From Acidobacteriaceae bacterium (GTDB taxonomy: Bacteria; Acidobacteriota; Terriglobia; Terriglobales; Acidobacteriaceae), in the NCBI GenBank assembly GCA_003138975.1, contig PLHQ01000078.1:64289-128288 (forward strand): DNA of 64,000 bases, given 5' to 3'. The position numbers were made by a program, and so were the translations under genes. The notes beneath the pieces are model-generated. The model did not search any database, was not told the origin of the DNA, and saw nothing but the letters and a program-made list of their open reading frames with translations. Positions 60,804 to 64,000 of this stretch are shown here, piece after piece; the first letter of the stretch is position 1, and every line of letters begins with the position of its first letter.

Positions 60804-62018
60804 ATGTTCTTCCGCGCCTCGTTCGCCTCTCTTGCCTTGCTTGCCAGCTTCTTTCAATTCTCGACCGGAGTCAGCGCCGCCCAAGCTCTCACTCCAGTCT
60901 GCCAACCCTCGGTGACTTCGCCGATCGTCGTTGCCTCTCCGGCGCAGCGCCTTGCGGCGGGCGCCAAGGCTCAGCCGCCGCTCACCGACACTTTCGATTG
61001 GCCCGACACTCCGCTGGGCGTCATCAAGACGTCCGATGGCTACGAGTTTTTTGGCAGTGATGGCGGTGCGCACTACCGGCAGATGAGGCAAGGACATTGG
61101 GTCGGCAACAACAAGTCGGGGTCGTTTACGACCACGGTGGGCACGCTCGACAACCCGCTCGGCAAGGGCGATCCTCATGACGTCAGTGTATCCCCGAATC
61201 CCAATCCCTCGGTGAACCCCATCTATCCCAGCTATGGCTACATGGGTGGGGGGCCGGTCTATCAGGTTCCTGCGGGCATGACGGGGGCGAGCAACCTGCT
61301 GGCGACTTACCACGCAGAACTCCCCAACGATGCCCTCTATGCGGCCCTCGGGCTGGCTGCATCCACGGATAACGGCCTACATTGGACCGACCTCGGTGAG
61401 ATCATTCGTCTGAACCAGGCATACGCGGTCGGGCTCGACGGCTTTGAAATCGGCGACGGTCCGCTGGTGCTCTCGCCCGACGGCAAGTATTTCTATTTAT
61501 ATTTTCCCGACTGGATCGCCAACGGTTCGCTGCACACCACGAACGCCCAAGGGGAGTCGACCACTACCAACGTCTCGGTTGCGCGGGCGTTGGCTACCGA
61601 CGTACTGGATACCGCATTCGGACCGGCGCCGCATCACTCTATCGCCTTCCAGAAATTTTATGAGGGCAACTGGCATCTGCAGCCCGCGATCGGCGGAGCG
61701 TCCACCGACCTCAATCCCCATGCCCCATATTCAGGCTATCTCGATATCCACTACAACAGTGCTTTGCAGCGTTATGGGATGATCATTTCCGACGATACGA
61801 ACTTCGCTTACGCGGAATCCACCGACGGCCTTGCCTGGACGCTGCCCATCTCACTTGGTACTTTCGGCCCGATTGCGGCGTATCCCACTGCCGTCGGCCT
61901 AGGCGATGATCCGCACACGCTGGGCAAGAGCTTTTACGTTTACTTCACCTATTTGCCGACCGACGGCAGCGGATGGACCAACGGCTCTCTACGCAGGTTA
62001 ACGCTCACGTGCCAATGA
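60804..62018 (+). CDS. Secreted beta-propeller-like protein of unknown function
   Basis: The 404-residue product has a signal peptide (FASLALLASFFQFSTGVSAA) and a mature region with the look of a five-bladed propeller: LGVIKTSDGYEFFGSDGG, AALGLAASTDNGLHWTDLGE (Asp-box-like), PLVLSPDGKYFYLYFPDW and YAESTDGLAWTLPISLG. These strands recur in glycoside hydrolase family 43-like and sialidase-like proteins. No clear catalytic acid triad was seen, so I make no enzyme call. The frame starts at an ATG (60804). Confidence 0.78.
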   Translation: MFFRASFASLALLASFFQFSTGVSAAQALTPVCQPSVTSPIVVASPAQRLAAGAKAQPPLTDTFDWPDTPLGVIKTSDGYEFFGSDGGAHYRQMRQGHWVGNNKSGSFTTTVGTLDNPLGKGDPHDVSVSPNPNPSVNPIYPSYGYMGGGPVYQVPAGMTGASNLLATYHAELPNDALYAALGLAASTDNGLHWTDLGEIIRLNQAYAVGLDGFEIGDGPLVLSPDGKYFYLYFPDWIANGSLHTTNAQGESTTTNVSVARALATDVLDTAFGPAPHHSIAFQKFYEGNWHLQPAIGGASTDLNPHAPYSGYLDIHYNSALQRYGMIISDDTNFAYAESTDGLAWTLPISLGTFGPIAAYPTAVGLGDDPHTLGKSFYVYFTYLPTDGSGWTNGSLRRLTLTCQ

Positions 62019-62060
62019 TCAAGGCCGGTGTGGAGCAACAGACAAAGTGCAGGACAGGAC

Positions 62061-62090
62061 AAAAACCGGGCCGAGCGCCCGGGCCGGATT
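62061..62090 (-). terminator. Rho-independent terminator for the ribosomal operon
   Basis: On the minus strand CCGGGC-GCTCG-GCCCGG forms a stem and is followed by TTTTTG, about 20 bases past the rplI stop. It marks the end of the pth-rpsF-rpsR-rplI transcript. It is located between the convergent rplI and secreted-protein genes. Confidence 0.75.
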
Positions 62091-62098
62091 TTCCAATA

Positions 62099-62554
62099 CT
62101 ACTCTGCGACCACTTCCTTCTCGATCACAACCTTCAAATACGCGGTCACGTCCTTGTGCAGCTTCACCGGCACGGTGAACTCGCCCAAGGTCTTCAGCGG
62201 CTCGTGGAGCTGGATCTGGCGGCGATCCAGGTTGATTCCCTTTTTTACAATGGCGTCGGCAATGTCGCCGGAGGTGACCGAGCCGAATAACTGATCGTGC
62301 TCGCCCGAGCGGCGCTGGAACGAAGCCGATAAGCCTTCGAACTGCTTTGCCAGTTCTTCAGCCTGCGACTTCTCCTTGGCCGAACGGCGCACCGAGGCAG
62401 CCTTCATCTGCGTGATGACGGCTTTGTTGCCCGCATTCGCTTCAATGGCCAGCTTGCGCGGCAGCAGAAAGTTGCGTCCATATCCTTCGGCAACCTTCAC
62501 CACGTCGCCGCGCGCGCCCAGTTTGCTCACATCTTCTTTGAGAATGACTTCCAT
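62099..62554 (-). CDS. rplI: 50S ribosomal protein L9
   Basis: The 151-residue protein begins MEVILKEDVSKLGARGDVVK and contains the L9 signature GYGRNFLLPRKLAIEA, then a long helix (AAASVRRSAKEKSQAEELAK) and the C-terminal domain (FGSVTSGDIADAIVKKGINLDR). L9 binds 23S rRNA and affects frame maintenance. It is the last gene of the ribosomal unit, 160 bases after rpsR. Confidence 0.98.
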   Translation of the reverse strand: MEVILKEDVSKLGARGDVVKVAEGYGRNFLLPRKLAIEANAGNKAVITQMKAASVRRSAKEKSQAEELAKQFEGLSASFQRRSGEHDQLFGSVTSGDIADAIVKKGINLDRRQIQLHEPLKTLGEFTVPVKLHKDVTAYLKVVIEKEVVAE

Positions 62555-62581
62555 GATATGACTCCGATCCTTCGCTTATTT

Positions 62582-62663
62582 GTCATCCCGAGCGAAGCGA
62601 GAGGGATCTGGGTTCGTCTCGCCGCCAGCAAAAACCCAGATTCCTCGCTTCGCTCGGAATGAC
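62582..62663. repeat. Long inverted pair of GTCATCC-type repeats between rpsR and rplI
   Basis: GTCATCCCGAGCGAAGCGAG (62582 onward) and its near-complement CTCGCTTCGCTCGGAATGAC (ending at 62663) form a stem of about 31 bases with an 18-base loop (62615-62632). Two copies of the dispersed family are placed head to head here. As RNA it would be a strong hairpin inside the ribosomal transcript. Confidence 0.8.
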
Positions 62664-62713
62664 AACGCTGTTGTGTACCCGTCTGAATCCGTGCAAATCC
62701 GCGGGCTAATCTC

Positions 62714-63085
62714 TTACGATGCCCGTCCAGCAAACGGCAGCAGGGCGATGTTGCGGGCCTGCTTGATGGCCGAGGCCAAGCGGTGTTGGTGTGGCGAACA
62801 TACGCCGGTCAAGCGCCGAGGCACGATCTTGCCGCTTTCCGCCACGAACTGGCCGAGCAGCCGGTAATCTTTGTAGTTGATGTCGGCAATTTTTTCGGTG
62901 CAGAATTTGCAGACTTTCTTGCGCCGGAAAAACTTCCGCCCGCCTTCACGCGGCGGACCACCGGGCCCGGAACGGCCAGCACCGCCGCCTCCGCCGAATC
63001 GCGGACGGTCTCCTCCTCCGGAACGCTCACCGAAAGGCCGCGATGGCCGCTCGGTTGCCGCTGGTGCTTTCGTCTCTTCAGTCAT
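62714..63085 (-). CDS. rpsR: 30S ribosomal protein S18 with Gly/Arg-rich extension
   Basis: The conserved S18 domain occupies the second half ([43 protein letters not shown], quoted in parts). It carries four cysteines or histidines in CxxC and CSPHQH, a zinc-type version. The first 50 residues ([18 protein letters not shown] region) are a glycine/arginine-rich tail not found in most S18 proteins. The total is 123 residues against the usual 75-90. It lies between rpsF and rplI. Confidence 0.97.
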   Translation of the reverse strand: MTEETKAPAATERPSRPFGERSGGGDRPRFGGGGGAGRSGPGGPPREGGRKFFRRKKVCKFCTEKIADINYKDYRLLGQFVAESGKIVPRRLTGVCSPHQHRLASAIKQARNIALLPFAGRAS

Positions 63086-63098
63086 AACACTCCTTCAT

Positions 63099-63133
63099 GA
63101 TCTTCAGTTCTCAGTTCTCGGTTCTCAGAAGAA
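63099..63133. repeat. CTCAGTTCTCAG-type dispersed repeat
   Basis: ATCTTCAGTTCTCAGTTCTCGG, shown in part, continues with TTCTCAGAAG. It is related to tracts at 1092-1172 and 9063-9090. It occupies the short rpsF-rpsR gap. Confidence 0.65.
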
Positions 63134-63145
63134 CCCCTGGCTCAG

Positions 63146-63574
63146 CTAAACGGTCGCCGCCGGGACGTCCGCCGCAGGCGTTTCCCCAGCCGCTGCAGGC
63201 GCTTCTTCTGCGCTTGGCGTGGGCTGCGCGCTCACCTTCTTGCGCGCGTCACGAAGAGCCTTGATCTTATCCAGACGCTTCTGCTCCTCGTCGACGCGCA
63301 CGGTGAGGAACTTGATCACCTGCTCCGTCACGCGCAGACGGCGCTCCAATTCGTGGATCACCGTGCCTGCGCCTTCAATCGTCATCAAAATGTAGATGCC
63401 TTCGCGGAATTTGCGCACCGTATAGGCCAGACGGCGCTTGCCCATGCGGTCCACGGCCTTCACCGTCCCGGCGGCTGAAGTTACGGTAGATTCCAAGTTC
63501 GAAACCAGTTTGTCCAGATCCTCGTCCGCCATATCGGGCCGGACAATAAACATCAACTCATACGTACGATTCAT
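63146..63574 (-). CDS. rpsF: 30S ribosomal protein S6
   Basis: The 142-residue protein has the S6 fold markers: NRTYELMFIVRPDMADEDLDK at the start (in part), VKAVDRMGKRRLAYTVRKFREG (in part), and the YILMTIEGAGTVIHELERRLRVTE stretch leading to FLTVRVDEEQ. The C-terminal 35 residues (AQPTPSAEEAPAAAGETPAA) form an Ala/Pro/Glu-rich tail beyond the normal end. S6 pairs with S18 on the small subunit. It precedes rpsR. Confidence 0.97.
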   Translation of the reverse strand: MNRTYELMFIVRPDMADEDLDKLVSNLESTVTSAAGTVKAVDRMGKRRLAYTVRKFREGIYILMTIEGAGTVIHELERRLRVTEQVIKFLTVRVDEEQKRLDKIKALRDARKKVSAQPTPSAEEAPAAAGETPAADVPAATV

Positions 63575-63598
63575 TCGCTGTCTCCAAATTCTCCGAGC

Positions 63599-64000
63599 CT
63601 ATTGCTCCGGTTCCAGCTCCTTGCGGTTGAAGCGGTTCATCGCCGCCGCCGGACCTTCCTTCAAAATCACTTTCACCACTTCTTCGGCGGTATCGAGCAC
63701 ACCATCGATTACCGCCAGATCCGCCTTGCGAAGCGGTGCCAGCAAATATCGCTGACCATCCTCCACCTTGCGCTCCGGAGCCACTCCAATCCGGATACGC
63801 AAGAAATCCTGCGTGCCCAGCGCCCCGATGATCGACTCGATCCCGTTATGCCCCGCCGAACTCCGCCGCGTGTGAATCCGCAACGTGCCCAGCGGGAAAT
63901 CCAGTTCGTCCTGAATCACGATCAAGTCTGATTCCGGCTTGGCTTCGTACTCCTCCACCAACTCCCGGACCGACATGCCGCTGAGGTTCATGTAGGTCTC
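63599..64000 (-). CDS. pth: Peptidyl-tRNA hydrolase, N-terminus cut by window edge
   Basis: The open frame reaches base 64000, so the first part of the enzyme is missing. The visible 133 residues have the Pth signatures ETYMNLSGMSVRELVEEYEA (substrate-binding Asn in YMNLSG), VIQDELDFPLGTLRI and the SSAGHNGIESIIGALGTQDF block. The catalytic His and Asp of the N-terminal part lie outside. It recycles peptidyl-tRNAs that drop off ribosomes. It is the first visible gene of the unit with rpsF, rpsR and rplI. Confidence 0.96.
   Translation of the reverse strand, partial: ETYMNLSGMSVRELVEEYEAKPESDLIVIQDELDFPLGTLRIHTRRSSAGHNGIESIIGALGTQDFLRIRIGVAPERKVEDGQRYLLAPLRKADLAVIDGVLDTAEEVVKVILKEGPAAAMNRFNRKELEPEQ

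Noticed and set aside
1-64000. CRISPR arrays, insertion sequences, prophage genes, tRNA or rRNA genes
   Set aside because: No regularly spaced identical repeats, transposase, integrase, or TPsiC-type signatures were recognised; a covariance-model scan would be needed to exclude small RNAs.

Overview
The window is a high-GC bacterial chromosome segment, most likely from an acidobacterium of the Koribacter/Terriglobales type. The phylum is inferred from three things: the von Willebrand factor A variant typical of that group at 41930-43033, the DUF2911 protein at 9737-10228, and several families of short dispersed repeats between genes and sometimes inside them. No rRNA, tRNA, CRISPR array, transposase or phage gene was recognised by eye. 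Almost everything is chromosomal housekeeping.

Layout. 1-3991 (minus): a cut-off secreted protein, then the membrane-biogenesis cluster jag, yidC, yidD, rnpA, rpmH. 4536-7362 (plus): dnaA and dnaN, separated by a 304-base spacer with TTTTCCACT-type boxes that is a good origin candidate. 7588-14826: mscL, DinB, a degenerate receiver, DUF2911, a frameshifted DUF4440 gene, a BNR-repeat secreted protein, a STAS protein, a DUF374 acyltransferase and a VOC protein. 14925-17358: a cobalamin riboswitch in front of a TonB-dependent receptor. 17515-28358: class II aldolase, queA, cysteine dioxygenase, a lipoprotein, polA, then the minus-strand c-di-AMP and cell-wall set glmM, cdaR, cdaA, and xseA. 28616-32141: DUF2905, rsmG, a cluster of TGTTCC-N4-GGAACA palindromes, parA and parB.

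32142-34754 is a decayed stretch with two broken genes, an aminotransferase and prmC. 34755-36319 holds two signalling proteins with degenerate receiver domains (one with PilZ, one with STAS). 36580-38769: fabF, acpP, dtd. 39055-41778 looks like an accessory patch (PadR regulator, four-helix membrane protein, O-methyltransferase). 41930-54442: VWA protein, folP, two DUF488 proteins, a c-type cytochrome, selA, acpS, a membrane-embedded spermidine-synthase-like protein, an MlaD-like MCE protein, lipA and recG. 54539-60354: a small membrane protein, a GAF-GAF-GGDEF cyclase, then a minus-strand unit of ECF sigma factor, zinc-finger/HEAT anti-sigma factor, 18-residue-repeat DUF4097 protein and double-PDZ protein. 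60804-64000: a secreted propeller-like protein and the minus-strand pth-rpsF-rpsR-rplI ribosomal operon, cut by the window edge.

The most unusual observations are these: the palindrome cluster just upstream of parAB, together with non-canonical residues in the DNA-reading part of ParB; and intergenic repeat families that have entered coding sequence in frame in parB, rsmG and selA, with a similar unexplained insert in folP.
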